Assembly: GCA_937901695.1 (NCBI GenBank) | Contig: CALDJN010000441.1 | Coordinates: 1-5,847 of the forward strand | Source of the DNA: an uncultured Anaerocolumna sp. | Lineage (GTDB): Bacteria > Bacillota > Clostridia > Lachnospirales > Lachnospiraceae | Length of the DNA: 5,847 nt | Direction of reading: 5' to 3' | In this document: one piece after another, positions 5,105 through 5,847 of the stretch | Numbering within the stretch: the first letter of the stretch is position 1 | Layout of the letters: every line of letters begins with the position of its first letter | Notes under the pieces: generated by a model | The model's database searches: none | Seen by the model: the letters and a program-made list of their open reading frames with translations, nothing else | What the model was told of the DNA's origin: nothing | Made by a program: the position numbers and the translations under genes

Positions 5105-5117
5105 CAGGAGGTAGACT

Positions 5118-5847
5118 ATGAGCGTGAATTATATGGTAAAAGCCATTTATGATGAGCAGATTCATGATGTGACCAAGTCGGCGGAGAAGTGGAAAGATGT
5201 TTTACGATTATCTGCGAATTTATACCGATTTGAGTTTGATAACATCTTGATGATTTATGCCCAAAAGCCACACGCTGAATTATGTGCCGATTATGATACG
5301 TGGAAAAAAGTTGGGCGATTTGTCAAACGTGGCAGTAAGGGTATCGCTATATTTCCATCCAGAGCATTGAATCCAAGGATGAAATACGTATTTGATATCA
5401 GTGATACCGGCGGGCGAAATAGTCAGCTCACCTGGTCACTTGATGGCAATATACTTAAGGATTATCTGGATTTTCTGGTATCAGAAGGGCAGATGAATCA
5501 GTATGAAGTAACAGACAGAAACGCTATGCTGACATCATTAAAGGACTTTACAAAAACCGAGATCCGAGTCATAATTAAAGAGGAATTCGAAGAACGAATG
5601 TCCGAATTAAATCAGCTATCAGGTAGTGTGATAAAGGAATTTTTTACAAAACGCAAGGGCTTACCGGAAGATATGGAAGCGGCGGAACAGATGGTGTTCC
5701 AAAGTGTATTATATGTGGTAGGTACGAGATGTGGATTTGACTTATCTGTGTCAGAACAGGATTTTAGTCAGATTGTAAATGTAACCGATGAGGATACGAT
5801 TTACCGTCTTGGTTCTCTTGTATGCGATGTCTCCTGTAGTGTTCTGA
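5118..5847 (+). CDS. ArdC/LtrC-like large ICE DNA-processing protein, N-terminal 243 aa (3' partial)
   Basis: ATG 5118 follows AGGAGG (5106-5111) by 6 bases, and the frame is open to the right edge with no stop. Residues ~20-115 match the N-terminal domain of ArdC/LtrC-type proteins: EKWKDVLRLSANLYRFEFDNILMIYAQKP, then CADYDTWKKVGRFVKRGSKGIAIF, then MKYVFDISDTGG. This domain is associated with single-stranded DNA binding and antirestriction in ArdC. In Clostridia ICEs it opens very large proteins that continue with helicase-like and N-6 adenine methylase-like domains. The middle region (LKDYLDFLVSEGQMNQYEV...KEFFTKRKGLP...VLYVVGTRCGFDLS) fits those large proteins. Whether helicase or methylase domains follow cannot be seen here. 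It probably protects or processes the incoming element DNA. It is the last visible gene of the operon starting at 3608. Confidence 0.85.
   Translation, partial: MSVNYMVKAIYDEQIHDVTKSAEKWKDVLRLSANLYRFEFDNILMIYAQKPHAELCADYDTWKKVGRFVKRGSKGIAIFPSRALNPRMKYVFDISDTGGRNSQLTWSLDGNILKDYLDFLVSEGQMNQYEVTDRNAMLTSLKDFTKTEIRVIIKEEFEERMSELNQLSGSVIKEFFTKRKGLPEDMEAAEQMVFQSVLYVVGTRCGFDLSVSEQDFSQIVNVTDEDTIYRLGSLVCDVSCSVL

Overview
The window is an internal piece of an integrative and conjugative element (ICE) from a low-GC Gram-positive host. It most resembles the Tn1549/CTn-type elements of gut Clostridia (Lachnospiraceae-like). The evidence is the gene content: a VirB4-type ATPase end, a CD1108-family transfer protein with a NlpC/P60 domain, a DpnD/PcfM-like small protein and an ArdC/LtrC-like N-terminus. 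Moderate AT richness and strong AGGAGG ribosome binding sites before almost every gene fit this. All genes are on the + strand. No integrase, relaxase, attachment site, tRNA, rRNA or CRISPR array is visible.

Layout. (1) 1-439: 3' end of a VirB4-like conjugation ATPase, open at the left edge; the place where a Walker B motif is expected looks damaged. (2) 524-733: small conserved ICE protein, preceded by a hairpin. (3) 734-1611: a self-contained accessory unit. It has an AT-rich regulatory region with a near-consensus sigma-D (sigma-28, motility) promoter, a 199-aa protein of unknown function, and a strong intrinsic terminator. A plausible sigma-A promoter abuts that terminator and could restart transcription of the downstream genes. 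(4) 1631-3553: CD1108-like membrane-anchored NlpC/P60 (C40) protein. It has a Lys/Ala-rich cytoplasmic N-terminus, one transmembrane segment and a C-terminal cysteine peptidase domain. (5) A small terminator-like hairpin at 3560-3592, then a tight four-gene run at 3608-5847: a 304-aa unknown, the DpnD/PcfM-like protein, a 124-aa helical unknown and the start of a large ArdC/LtrC-like protein that runs off the right edge.

How they fit together. The VirB4 ATPase would power the mating-pore type IV secretion machine, and the C40 protein would open peptidoglycan for it. The large ArdC-like protein and its small neighbours probably act on element DNA during transfer or establishment, by family resemblance. 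The 199-aa gene does not look like part of this machine. It has its own promoter and terminator, the promoter matches the flagellar/motility sigma factor, and the protein has no cysteine and no signal peptide. It is the most interesting item here: possibly ICE cargo wired into the host motility regulon.
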